Of a DNA stretch of 18,168 bases, positions 7,176 to 14,257 are shown in pieces. Position numbers and translations under genes: made by a program. This DNA is from Caldifarciminota bacterium (GTDB lineage Bacteria; Hydrothermota; Hydrothermia; B15-G9; WFZT01), in contig JALSOD010000028.1 in assembly GCA_026986655.1 (NCBI GenBank), forward strand, positions 1 through 18,168. Reading direction: 5' to 3'. Position 1 is the stretch's first letter, and the number at the start of each line of letters is the position of its first letter. The notes under the pieces were generated by a model. That model made no database searches, had not been told where the DNA came from, and was given only the letters and a program-made list of their open reading frames with translations.

Positions 7176-7202
7176 GATTGAACCTACTTCAATCTGTTTT
7201 TT
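7176..7202 (+). terminator. Rho-independent terminator of the RiPP operon
   Basis: GATTGAA (7176-7182) pairs perfectly with TTCAATC (7188-7194) around a 5-nt loop, followed after two bases by six T residues (7197-7202). The 7-bp stem is AT-rich and therefore weak. Its position 37 nt after precursor 3 and its orientation fit the end of the operon. It overlaps the last codons of the convergent rluB-like gene. Confidence 0.6.
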
Positions 7203-7913
7203 CGTGTTAGTCTCTTGATGTCAGCACGTGATAGTTTAATTTTTCCTCCAGGTTTTAAATCAGGGGGCATAAAATAGTTACCGATGCGGATTCTCTTTAA
7301 CTTTGTCACATTAAATCCTAATTTTTTGAAGATTCTCCGGATTTCACGTTTTTTCCCTTCACGGAGTACTATCCTGAATACCCCGCGATTACCTGTTGAA
7401 TGAAGTAGCTGAACCTTGTGTGGTTTTAAAGAACATGTGGTCGGTGTAAACACCTTTTGTGAGTTTCCTTAAAATATCACGATTTATCTTCTTCCCTTCA
7501 ACATAAACTATGTACTCTTTCTCGATCTGGTATCTTGGATGTGTGAGAAAATTTGCAAGCTGGCCATTGTTTGTCAAAATCATCAATCCTTCTGACTCTC
7601 TATCAAGCCTGCCCACGGGAAAAACCCTTGTTCCAATATCTCTCGTGAAATCCAGGATAGTCTTTTCAGCGAATTTGTCATTTAGCGTACTCGAGACACC
7701 AACAGGTTTATAAAAAGCGTAGGTCACACTTTTAGGGTTGATTAACTTGATATTCTTCCCCCAAAGTTTCACCTTGTCCTTTTCAGGATCAACTTCGAAC
7801 CAGGGCTCCTTCACGACTCTGCCGTTGACGGTGACTTTCCCCTCTCGTATCATCCTGTCGCAAAATCTTCTGGAACCTGCTCCAGATTTATGCAGGAAGG
7901 TTCTCAATTTCAT
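7184..7913 (-). pseudogene. RsuA/RluB-family pseudouridine synthase, frameshifted
   Basis: Two overlapping minus-strand frames together make one RsuA/RluB protein. The first frame (from ATG 7913) has an S4 RNA-binding domain (1-50), YKPVGVSST (68-76), and the catalytic motif VGRLDRESEGL with D104. It loses homology at residue 163, near KGVYTDHMFFK. The second frame continues with PHKVQLL and the C-terminal motif LREGKKREIRRIF, ending at the TAG at 7184-7186. Dropping one T of the four at 7424-7427 (A on the coding strand) joins them into 242 residues, the normal family length. Members isomerise uridine in 23S or 16S rRNA. The break in a homopolymer could be a real mutation or a sequencing error; the sharp join favours a single extra base. 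I cannot tell RluB from RsuA, so no symbol is given. Confidence 0.82.
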
Positions 7914-7947
7914 AGGTTACATAGTATACACTCCGTTGCTGTGTAAG

Positions 7948-7983
7948 TTGACTTTTGTTAGACGTTCATTTAATACTAATGGA
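7948..7983 (+). promoter_or_regulatory. Candidate promoter and operator of the tetR gene
   Basis: TTGACT (7948-7953) and TAATAC (7971-7976) are separated by 17 bp, placing initiation at about 7982-7985, essentially on the ATGs at 7979 and 7985; the mRNA would be leaderless or nearly so. TTCATT (7965-7970) and AATGGA (7978-7983) form an imperfect inverted repeat (5 of 6 pairs, 7-nt spacer) over the -10 box, a plausible autoregulatory operator. All of this is pattern reading in short AT-rich DNA. Confidence 0.4.
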
Positions 7984-8563
7984 CATGAAGGGAAAGACAA
8001 GGAAAGAACTTGATAGGGCTTTGAAAAAAGAGGAAATCCTTGGAGCTGCACTTAAATTATTTCTTTCAAAAGGGATAAAAGAAACAAAACTTGAGGAAAT
8101 TGCAGAGAGTGTGTATCTGACAAAGCCAACAATTTATTATTATTTCAAAAGCAAGGATGATATTATCGAGGCTCTTGTCTCCAAGGGATGGAGACGGTTG
8201 TTAGAAGTTGCAAAGTCTTACTATAACCTCGATGACCCATACAATTCTTTCTTCAATATCGTTCAGCACCAGATGGAGCTCTACAGGACGAACTACGATC
8301 TTCTGAAATTCCTGTTCCTTGCATCTAACCAGGTGAGCGAGTTTGATAGCAAGGGTGAGATCAAAGAATGGGCTATGCATAAAAGGGAGCTGATGGACAT
8401 GTATGAAAAGTTGCTTGTCAAACTTGTGGGAGATGAGGACCGGGTCTATCTCATACAGAAGGCCATTGGTGGCATTGTGCATGGAATACTGAATCTTGGA
8501 AGACCCCCACAGGAAAAAGATTTCGAAAATGCAATGGATTTCCTTAAGAGGATTATTGAGTAA
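7979..8563 (+). CDS. TetR/AcrR-family transcriptional regulator
   Basis: A 194-residue protein from ATG 7979. The N-terminal DNA-binding domain holds the typical TetR helix-turn-helix at about residues 30-60: LEEIAESVYLTKPTIYYYFKS, matching the family pattern with Y-Y-F-K-S-K-D at the end of the recognition helix. The remaining 130 residues are the helical ligand-binding and dimerisation domain; its ligand cannot be read. The open frame extends to TTG 7955, but that codon would lie upstream of the predicted transcription start; ATG 7985 is an alternative. No Shine-Dalgarno is present, consistent with a leaderless message. The gene ends with TAA directly followed by the ATG of the btuF-like gene, so it probably controls its own operon and perhaps that gene. 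Confidence 0.88.
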   Translation: MDMKGKTRKELDRALKKEEILGAALKLFLSKGIKETKLEEIAESVYLTKPTIYYYFKSKDDIIEALVSKGWRRLLEVAKSYYNLDDPYNSFFNIVQHQMELYRTNYDLLKFLFLASNQVSEFDSKGEIKEWAMHKRELMDMYEKLLVKLVGDEDRVYLIQKAIGGIVHGILNLGRPPQEKDFENAMDFLKRIIE

Positions 8564-9355
8564 ATGTCACTTATTTTAGTTTTTGTCGCCAGTTTAAGAA
8601 TAATCTCCCTCGTTCCCAGTGTTACGGAGATAATTTATTTACTCCATGCTGATTCTTTACTTGTTGCAAATACCATTTATTGTGATTATCCACCTCAGGC
8701 AAAGGAAAAGCCGAAGGTTGGAGATCTGCTTCATCCGAAAGTAGAAAAGATTATCAAATATCATCCGGATTACGTTTTTGTAACTCTGCCCATGCAGAAG
8801 TTTGTGAGTGATAAATTGAAAAAGCTTGGATTCAAGGTTGTAGCGGTTTCACCAGAATCAATAGATGGAATTTTTAAGACAATTATAGAGATTGGGAAGA
8901 TAACGGGTAAGGAGAGACGAGCGAGATTTGTTGTCGATAGTTTGAAAAGTATTCTGGATAGTTTGAAATCAACCATTCCACCTGAACGACCAAAGTTATT
9001 TTTTGAACTTTCTCCAAGGCCACTTTATACGCCTGGGAAAAAATCATTTATAAATGACATTATCCATATTGCCGGAGCCAGAAATATTTTTGGGGATGTA
9101 AAGATGTCCTATTTAGTAGCTAAGCAGGAGGACGTGATCCGGAAAAATCCAGATTTGATTGTGCTGAGTTATCCTGGAGCGAATCCGAAACAGGTCAGAA
9201 AAAGGATTGGGTGGGCCGAAGTCAATGCAGTTAAAAAAGGGTGTATTTTCAAGGTAAAAGCTGACCTCTTTGCCCGGCCAGGACCAAGATTTGTTGATGC
9301 AATTAGGGTTTTGAGGAGTATAGTCCTGGGGTGTATTTCTTCAAAAAGGCGGTAA
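8564..9355 (+). CDS. BtuF-like periplasmic-binding-protein fold (cobalamin/metal-chelate type)
   Basis: The 263-residue protein matches the BtuF/peripla_BP_2 class. It has RIISLVPSVTEIIYLL (12-27), the C-D-Y-P element, PKVGDLLHPKVEKIIKYHPDYVFV with the family's P-x-V-G and P-D motifs, then a long helix and a second lobe with FINDIIHIAGARNIF and a terminal RPGPRFVDAI. Such proteins bind vitamin B12, haem or siderophore chelates for an ABC importer, but no permease or ATPase is in the window. The export signal is odd: only about 11 mildly hydrophobic residues with no basic start, and an upstream start is impossible because the TetR stop precedes the ATG immediately in the same frame. It may be an orphan or even a cytosolic protein. 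Its last 53 nt overlap the convergent DUF3108 gene. Confidence 0.83.
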   Translation: MSLILVFVASLRIISLVPSVTEIIYLLHADSLLVANTIYCDYPPQAKEKPKVGDLLHPKVEKIIKYHPDYVFVTLPMQKFVSDKLKKLGFKVVAVSPESIDGIFKTIIEIGKITGKERRARFVVDSLKSILDSLKSTIPPERPKLFFELSPRPLYTPGKKSFINDIIHIAGARNIFGDVKMSYLVAKQEDVIRKNPDLIVLSYPGANPKQVRKRIGWAEVNAVKKGCIFKVKADLFARPGPRFVDAIRVLRSIVLGCISSKRR

Positions 9356-9992
9356 TACTCCCAAATTTTAGTCTGGAATGAACCTTTAGCGGCTCATGAA
9401 AGGCCGAATCTTTTACCACCCAGAGGTTGAAATCTCCACCATTTTTGAATAACCCTCCCTTCTCGAATCTTATGACAAATTTCTCGGCCTTTCGCCCTTT
9501 GATGGTTTCGTAGCCTGCGGGGATGATTAGTGCTGTAGTTGTGATTTTGTCCACGTGGTAAATAAAGCGTGAGGTATCCTTTCCGATGGATGACCTCGCA
9601 ATGTAAATGAGTGAGAGGGGATCGTGGAATGGTGGGGTTTTAATGGTGGTGTCCGGATACCTTGCAAGACTGTCATCTGGCGAATACGTCATACTGCTCG
9701 AAAATTTAAAATTCCCTTCAAGCAGTTTTTTTGTATATTTGATGGTGTAAAATCGGGAGGTGTCGATGTATGAATTTATCTCATCATGGACTTTGAAAAA
9801 ATAGGAAAAAGCGCCCGTGGTTTTCAAAATCACTTTAACGTGGTAGCAATCTTTACCCTCGACTTCGACTATTTTGGGGGTTACTTCGAGCTTAAGTATT
9901 CCAGCTTTAATGGGGCCAAAATATACGTTCATCAGAATCTTCTCTCCGAGGGGAAGGTTGAGGGCAATTAAAATAAGGAGAACAAAATTCAT
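9303..9992 (-). CDS. DUF3108 exported protein
   Basis: The 229-residue protein has a hydrophobic export signal (about 3-14). The DUF3108 pattern follows: GEKILMNVYFGPIKAGIL near the mature N-terminus, a central Y-x-T-x-K-Y stretch, and near the C-terminus FNLWVVKDSAFHEPLKVHSR then KFGSITAFLKKY, matching the family's W-[VL]-x-x-D...P-[VL]-[RK] and final short strands. DUF3108 proteins are predicted periplasmic beta-rich proteins of unknown function, common in double-membrane bacteria. The gene overlaps tyrS by 4 nt (ATGA) and is the last of the ptsN operon. Its 3' end overlaps the convergent btuF-like gene by 53 nt. Family recognition is fair; the function is unknown. Confidence 0.8.
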   Translation of the reverse strand: MNFVLLILIALNLPLGEKILMNVYFGPIKAGILKLEVTPKIVEVEGKDCYHVKVILKTTGAFSYFFKVHDEINSYIDTSRFYTIKYTKKLLEGNFKFSSSMTYSPDDSLARYPDTTIKTPPFHDPLSLIYIARSSIGKDTSRFIYHVDKITTTALIIPAGYETIKGRKAEKFVIRFEKGGLFKNGGDFNLWVVKDSAFHEPLKVHSRLKFGSITAFLKKYTPGLYSSKP

Positions 9993-11197
9993 TCAGGAAT
10001 CACTTTGAGAAATCTTCTCTTACCTACTTTGATGACGACCGGTGTAGAAATTTCCCTTAACTCTGCAGTTTCATCCCTGACCGGTTCACCGTCTAACTTG
10101 ACCCCTCCCTGTTTGATGAGTCTTCTCGCCTCACTTTTCGATTTTACAAGGCCCGAATTGTAGAGAATGTCAGCAATGAGCTCACCGTCCTTTTTCAAGT
10201 AATACTCGGGAATTTCATCAGGTATCTGCCTCTCGCGGAATACACGATTGAAGTGCTCTTCGGATTTCCTCGCTTTTTCCACACCGTGGAAGAGCTGGGT
10301 AATTTCAAAAGCCAATTTTGCCTTGGCATCCCGTGGATTTACCTTCACAAGTTTTTCCACCTTTTTGAGTTCATCTTCATCGTAGTAAAGAACAAGCTTG
10401 AAATATTTGAGTATGAGATGATCTGGAATGGACATTACTTTCCCGTACATATCTTCGGGAGTATCTTTGAAAGCGATGTAATTGTCATAGGATTTTGACA
10501 TTTTTAACTTACCGTCTGTGCCTTCAATCAATGGAACGGTGAGGATAACCTGGGGTTCCTGGCCAAAATATTTTTGAACGTCTCTTGCTATGACAAAGTT
10601 AAACTTCTGATCTGTCCCTCCTACTTCAATATCGGCCCGTATGGCGTAGGAATCGTATCCCTGAAACAATGGATAGAGGAGCTCATGGATAAAGATGGGG
10701 ATCTCTTTCTCAAAACGCATCTTAAAATCGTCCCTTTCGAGCATCCGTGCAACGGTGTACGTAGAGGCAAGCTCAATCACATCCTTTGATGTGAGAGCAC
10801 CGAGCCAGTGAGAATTGTAGGTAACCTCGGTTTTTTCAGGGTCAAGCACCATGAAGACCTGCTCAAAATATGTCTTGGCATTTTCTTTTACCTCTTCTTC
10901 TGACAATCGTGGGCGGGTCTTTGATTTTCCAGAGGGATCTCCTATCATAGCCGTGAAATCGCCCACAATAAAAATGATCTTGTGGCCAAGGTCCTGGAGA
11001 TCCTTGAGCTTTTTGAGACAGACGTAATGTCCAAGGTGAAGATCAGGTCTTGAGGGGTCAGCTCCATACTTAATCCTCAAAGGGATACCCGTTTCTCTCA
11101 CCCTTTTCAGCTTCATGCGAAGCTCATCTAAGGGCAAAAGATCGACAGTATTCCTCTGTATTATGCGAATTTCTTCTTCTATGGACAGATTTTTCAT
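9989..11197 (-). CDS. tyrS: Tyrosyl-tRNA synthetase
   Basis: The 402-residue class I aminoacyl-tRNA synthetase attaches tyrosine to tRNA-Tyr in the cytoplasm. Seen: KYGADPSRPDLHLGH with the HIGH-type motif HLGH at 54-57, GDFTAMIGDPSGKS (79-92), the substrate-pocket helix LLYPLFQGYDSYAI (173-186), GGTDQKFN (193-200), the KMSKS loop at 232-236, and a C-terminal S4 RNA-binding domain (about 340-402). The tyrosine-type pocket (Y-x3-Q-x-x-D) and S4 tail separate it from TrpRS. Length and motif spacing fit the bacterial TyrZ-like group (about 400 residues). It overlaps the zinc-ribbon gene upstream and the DUF3108 gene downstream by 4 nt each, so all are translated together. No T-box leader is present, as expected within an operon. 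Confidence 0.96.
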   Translation of the reverse strand: MKNLSIEEEIRIIQRNTVDLLPLDELRMKLKRVRETGIPLRIKYGADPSRPDLHLGHYVCLKKLKDLQDLGHKIIFIVGDFTAMIGDPSGKSKTRPRLSEEEVKENAKTYFEQVFMVLDPEKTEVTYNSHWLGALTSKDVIELASTYTVARMLERDDFKMRFEKEIPIFIHELLYPLFQGYDSYAIRADIEVGGTDQKFNFVIARDVQKYFGQEPQVILTVPLIEGTDGKLKMSKSYDNYIAFKDTPEDMYGKVMSIPDHLILKYFKLVLYYDEDELKKVEKLVKVNPRDAKAKLAFEITQLFHGVEKARKSEEHFNRVFRERQIPDEIPEYYLKKDGELIADILYNSGLVKSKSEARRLIKQGGVKLDGEPVRDETAELREISTPVVIKVGKRRFLKVIPE

Positions 11198-11538
11198 GCC
11201 CAGTAAATGAATATTCCGCAGTTTGGACAGGTTTCTATCTTGTTGTTGTCATGTGGTTGTGAAACCACAGAAATGGGGAGCTTTACAAAACAGTTCATAC
11301 AAACTCCCCCAATTATTGGTGAAACACCTCTTCCATACCTCTTTTTCAAAATGTCGTATTTTCTCAAAATATTTTCGGGAATTTTACTTCTGATCTCATC
11401 TCTTGCTTTTTCAAGTGCTTCCAGTTTCTGTTTGACATCAATTTCAAATCCGAGGTCCCTATAATTGGGATTCTTTATCTCCTCGATCATGAGGTCCAGA
11501 TCATTGAGTGTAATGAGGGATTCGAGTATTTTGTTCAC
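11194..11538 (-). CDS. Short C4-type zinc-ribbon protein (DUF164/zf-RING_7-like)
   Basis: The 114-residue protein has a helical, charged N-terminus (about 1-70) with the start LESLITLNDLDLMIEEI typical of the family, then a four-Cys zinc ribbon: C80-M-N-C83 and C104-P-N-C107, with the usual GG before the first pair. Known C4 zinc-ribbon proteins are about 240 residues, with two long antiparallel coiled-coil helices. This one keeps only a short helical part, so it is a reduced version rather than a broken one; the frame is open and overlaps both neighbours by 4 nt. Full-length relatives have been linked to nucleic-acid or translation roles (CdsZ-like), but the function here is unknown. Its place before tyrS would fit a translation-related role. 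Confidence 0.8.
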   Translation of the reverse strand: MNKILESLITLNDLDLMIEEIKNPNYRDLGFEIDVKQKLEALEKARDEIRSKIPENILRKYDILKKRYGRGVSPIIGGVCMNCFVKLPISVVSQPHDNNKIETCPNCGIFIYWA

Positions 11539-11993
11539 TCTTCTTCCTCCTCCAGCTTTAAGAGATATTCTACAAACTCTTTTGGAGTCTTAATTTCCAT
11601 GTAGTCATTTCTCCTGGCAAGCTTTCTTGCAATCTGGGCTATTTTACCCAGAGTAAGGAGGTATGTGGTTCCGGGGTCCTGCGGAGGCGCACAGAGTAGG
11701 AAAAACAGATGAACAGGTTTTCCATCGAGTGAATCAAATTCAACACCATCCTTGGAGAGACCGACTACAAGATAAACGTCGTCAAGTACAACGCTACGGA
11801 CGTGAGGGATTGCAATTCCTTTTCCTATCCCTGTGGAACCTATGGATTCACGTTTTTTAAGGGCATCAAGTACAATCTTTTCTCTTTCCTCCGGCAACTT
11901 CAAGACGCCAAGAAGTTCTTTCAACACCTCGTCTTTTGTCTTTGACTTAAGGTCAAGTATTACTCGATCCTCTGAGATTAAGTTTTCAAGCAT
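11535..11993 (-). CDS. ptsN: PTS EIIA-Ntr-type regulatory phosphocarrier
   Basis: The 152-residue protein is a single PTS EIIA type-2 domain. The phosphorylation motif GSTGIGKGIAIPHVRS (52-67) contains H64, the likely phospho-acceptor; FFLLCAPPQDPGTTYLL and the ARKLARRNDY region are also typical. EIIA-Ntr proteins receive phosphate from the PtsP-NPr chain and regulate rather than import sugars, affecting nitrogen, potassium or envelope responses. No EI, HPr or permease is in this window, which fits a regulatory role. GGAGG lies ahead of ATG 11993. It is the first gene of the four-gene operon ptsN, zinc-ribbon, tyrS, DUF3108, each pair overlapping by 4 nt. A sugar-specific EIIA cannot be fully excluded. 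Confidence 0.88.
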   Translation of the reverse strand: MLENLISEDRVILDLKSKTKDEVLKELLGVLKLPEEREKIVLDALKKRESIGSTGIGKGIAIPHVRSVVLDDVYLVVGLSKDGVEFDSLDGKPVHLFFLLCAPPQDPGTTYLLTLGKIAQIARKLARRNDYMEIKTPKEFVEYLLKLEEEEE

Positions 11994-12173
11994 AATAACG
12001 CCTCCATGTTGTTAAATGAGTTTATTTTTATACGCCAATGTCAAGAAGCACTGAAACTTGTAATAATTTTATCCCTTAATGCCGAAAATTTCCACTTTTG
12101 TCATGAATTCATAGGGAATATGGAGGGTTTGCTTTAAAATATAACCTTCAGAATCCCGGAGGTTTAAGAAAAT

Positions 12174-13028
12174 ATGTTTAGAAGATTCAGGAAACATCGG
12201 AAAAGACATAGAAGTCCAGATGTTGTTAAAGAAGAGCCTATCACCACAGTTGAAGTATCAATAATTGGGGGGGAGTATGATAAGTTTAAATACAACGGTC
12301 CTATTCCACCGGTTGGTACTTTTATTTTTATCAAACCCAGGGGAGAGGAGCATGAAATCCTTGTGAAAGTTCGTGGAATGTCGAGCAAACCTGTAGATAA
12401 AGAGATTGAAAGCTTGAGACTGGCACCTGATAGAGACGTGATAAAGATTATGCGGAATATGACAAAAGCCTATCTCTGGGAGCACGAGGAATACAGGGAC
12501 ATCAAACTGACAAAAACTTATTTTGATGCCAAGACCGGGTATATAAAATTTGACTATATCGCTGAAAGAAAGCACAAGTTGTCCAAATTTTCTATTAAAC
12601 TTGCCAAGCTTCTTCATGTCAGGGTTGAATTTACACAGGTGGGGGCTCGTGACTACGCTAAGGAGATCGGTGGCATCGGTCCGTGTGGTAGGGAGCTTTG
12701 CTGTAAGTTGTTTCTTAAGGAGATTCCATCGGTAACACTTGATATGGCAAGGCAGCAGTATCTTTTTGCCGCACCTGAAAAACTTTCAGGTGTCTGCGGA
12801 AGGTTGATGTGCTGTCTCAGGTTTGAACTACCCGTTTACGAGGAACTCTCGAAAATTTATCCACACGTCGGGATGAAGATTAAAACTCCCAAGGGAATTG
12901 CAAAAGTGCTTGAAGTTAATATACTCACGGGAAAGGTACGGGTCAGGTATGAGGAGGATGATTCTGAGGAAATTCTCAATTTATCAGAAGAGGCTGAAGA
13001 AAAGATAGAATGGCAAGCGGTTAGATGA
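12174..13028 (+). CDS. ricT: PSP1-domain protein, RicT-like
   Basis: The 284-residue protein has a basic N-terminus (FRRFRKHRKRHR), then a PSP1 domain with the Cys-rich signature GIGPCGRELCC (167-177: C171, C176, C177) and SGVCGRLMCCLRFE (205-218: C208, C213, C214). RicT (YaaT) of Bacillus forms an Fe-S-containing complex with RicA and RicF that assists RNase Y in mRNA maturation. Here the Cys set is complete, so cluster binding is likely, but no ricA or ricF is near. A GGAGGT site precedes ATG 12174, and the gene overlaps folC by 4 nt. The 180 nt upstream, shared with divergent ptsN, hold no clear promoter. The domain is certain; equivalence to RicT outside Firmicutes is inferred. Confidence 0.87.
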   Translation: MFRRFRKHRKRHRSPDVVKEEPITTVEVSIIGGEYDKFKYNGPIPPVGTFIFIKPRGEEHEILVKVRGMSSKPVDKEIESLRLAPDRDVIKIMRNMTKAYLWEHEEYRDIKLTKTYFDAKTGYIKFDYIAERKHKLSKFSIKLAKLLHVRVEFTQVGARDYAKEIGGIGPCGRELCCKLFLKEIPSVTLDMARQQYLFAAPEKLSGVCGRLMCCLRFELPVYEELSKIYPHVGMKIKTPKGIAKVLEVNILTGKVRVRYEEDDSEEILNLSEEAEEKIEWQAVR

Positions 13029-14257
13029 ACTTTGAGGAAGCAGTTTCCTACCTTTATTCACTCATTAACTACGAATACAGGCCAGGTTACGTAGATTCAC
13101 TCAAACCATTTAGGGAGTTTCTGAAAGAAATTGGGGATCCTCAAAAATCCTTGAAATCCCCAATTCTTATAGTGGGAACAAAGGGAAAGGGATCTACAGC
13201 TTCGCTCGTGACATCAGCCCTCATATCGAATGGATACAAAGTTGGCCTTTATACATCTCCGCATCTTGTAGACATCCGCGAGAGAATCAGGATCAATTTT
13301 TCCATGATTCACGAGGAAAGGTTCGCTCGTTATGTTGAAATCATCAAACCGCATGTCAAGTCCGATGGTGTAAGGACCTATTTTGAGGTTTTAACTGCAA
13401 TTTCTTTTTTATATTTTTTAGATGAGAACGTGGACTTTACCGTGCTTGAAGCAGGTCTTGGTGGACGATTGGATGCGACAAACGTTGTTGATCAGATTCT
13501 AACGGTTATAACGCCAATTGACCTTGATCATACAAAGATTCTTGGTGATACTGTTGACAAGATTGCTGCTGAGAAGGCTGCTGTTATCAAAAATTCAAAT
13601 CCGGTGGTGACATTTCAGTATCATGATGAGGCCTTTCAGGTCATAAGAGATATGGCCAGGCAAATTAATGCCCCTCTTTATGTTGTTGATTCCCCGGGTA
13701 TTATAGATGTTTTGAAGAGTGGAACAAGGATCTATATCGAAGGGGATGTTATTTTCTCCCCCCTCGTGGGGCGTTTTCAGGCAGTCAATATGGCCGTAGC
13801 TTATAAAGCACTAAAGCTATTAAAAGTGGAGAAAATCGATTTTTCGAAAATTGAATTGAGGGGGAGGTTTGATATAGTAAAAAAGAATTCGAAAACAATA
13901 GTAATTGATTCAGCCCACAATAAAGTTTCACTGAAAGAGTTTTTTAATTCCTATTTTGAAATTTTTCGTGAAAAACCTTATGTGATATTTGGAGTGAGTC
14001 GAGATAAAAATATTGAAGAAATGCTAAAAATCCTGAAAAATAATGCGGAGGAAGTTGTACTTGTTGGCTCTTCAGTTCCACGTACAATGGAGCCGGAATT
14101 GTTAAACGATATTGCAACAGAAATAGGAATAAAAGTTGCAGGAGTTTACAAAAAACCCTGTGACGCATTGCAATTTTTGATAACGAATAAAGAGAATAAA
14201 GTTATTGCTGTCATTGGATCATTTTATGTGGCGGGAGACATTTATAAATGTCTTTAA
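13025..14257 (+). CDS. folC: Folylpolyglutamate synthase / dihydrofolate synthase
   Basis: The 410-residue Mur-ligase-type enzyme adds glutamate to dihydropteroate and to folates using ATP. Seen: P-loop GTKGKGSTAS (51-60), GLYTSPHLVDIRERIRIN (74-91), EAGLGGRLDATN (142-153), the metal and hinge motif DLDHTKILG (166-174), AAEKAAVIK with K184 as candidate carbamylated or active-site Lys, LRGRFDIV (278-285) and DSAHNK (295-300, usually DGAHNP). The length is slightly under the usual 420-440, without gaps in the motifs. The ATGA overlap with ricT and a 10-nt overlap with the glycosyltransferase gene place it inside a compact operon. A dedicated monofunctional FPGS is possible. Confidence 0.93.
   Translation: MNFEEAVSYLYSLINYEYRPGYVDSLKPFREFLKEIGDPQKSLKSPILIVGTKGKGSTASLVTSALISNGYKVGLYTSPHLVDIRERIRINFSMIHEERFARYVEIIKPHVKSDGVRTYFEVLTAISFLYFLDENVDFTVLEAGLGGRLDATNVVDQILTVITPIDLDHTKILGDTVDKIAAEKAAVIKNSNPVVTFQYHDEAFQVIRDMARQINAPLYVVDSPGIIDVLKSGTRIYIEGDVIFSPLVGRFQAVNMAVAYKALKLLKVEKIDFSKIELRGRFDIVKKNSKTIVIDSAHNKVSLKEFFNSYFEIFREKPYVIFGVSRDKNIEEMLKILKNNAEEVVLVGSSVPRTMEPELLNDIATEIGIKVAGVYKKPCDALQFLITNKENKVIAVIGSFYVAGDIYKCL

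Larger units (their letters stand above)
1668..7202 (+). other. Putative RiPP biosynthetic gene cluster (three CxCF peptides, rSAM/SPASM maturase, ABC exporter, DUF5916 protein)
   Basis: Six plus-strand genes lie between one candidate promoter and one candidate terminator: precursor 1, precursor 2, radical SAM/SPASM enzyme, ABC exporter, DUF5916 outer-membrane protein, precursor 3. From the maturase onward, spacing is 2 nt, a 17-nt overlap and 15 nt, which indicates one operon. The stretch looks distinctly richer in A+T, with many AGA and ATA codons, than the genes on either side (judged by eye), which would fit horizontal acquisition. Radical SAM/SPASM enzymes next to tiny Cys-containing ORFs and an ABC exporter are the hallmark of sactipeptide, ranthipeptide and related RiPP clusters. 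No protease, immunity or regulatory gene is visible inside the operon. Confidence 0.8.

Noticed and set aside
7184..7453. Separate 89-codon gene downstream of the rluB-like frame
   Set aside because: Its sequence is the C-terminal half of RsuA/RluB, so it is the continuation of one frameshifted gene.
12016..12044. Possible ptsN promoter: TTGACA on the minus strand at 12044-12039
   Set aside because: The hexamer at the right distance is ACTCAT, and the good TATAAA (12032-12027) is only 6 nt away, so the boxes do not pair.
12103..12112. Palindrome ATGAATTCAT between ptsN and ricT
   Set aside because: Ten bases of symmetry are expected by chance in AT-rich DNA, and it is not tied to a clear promoter.
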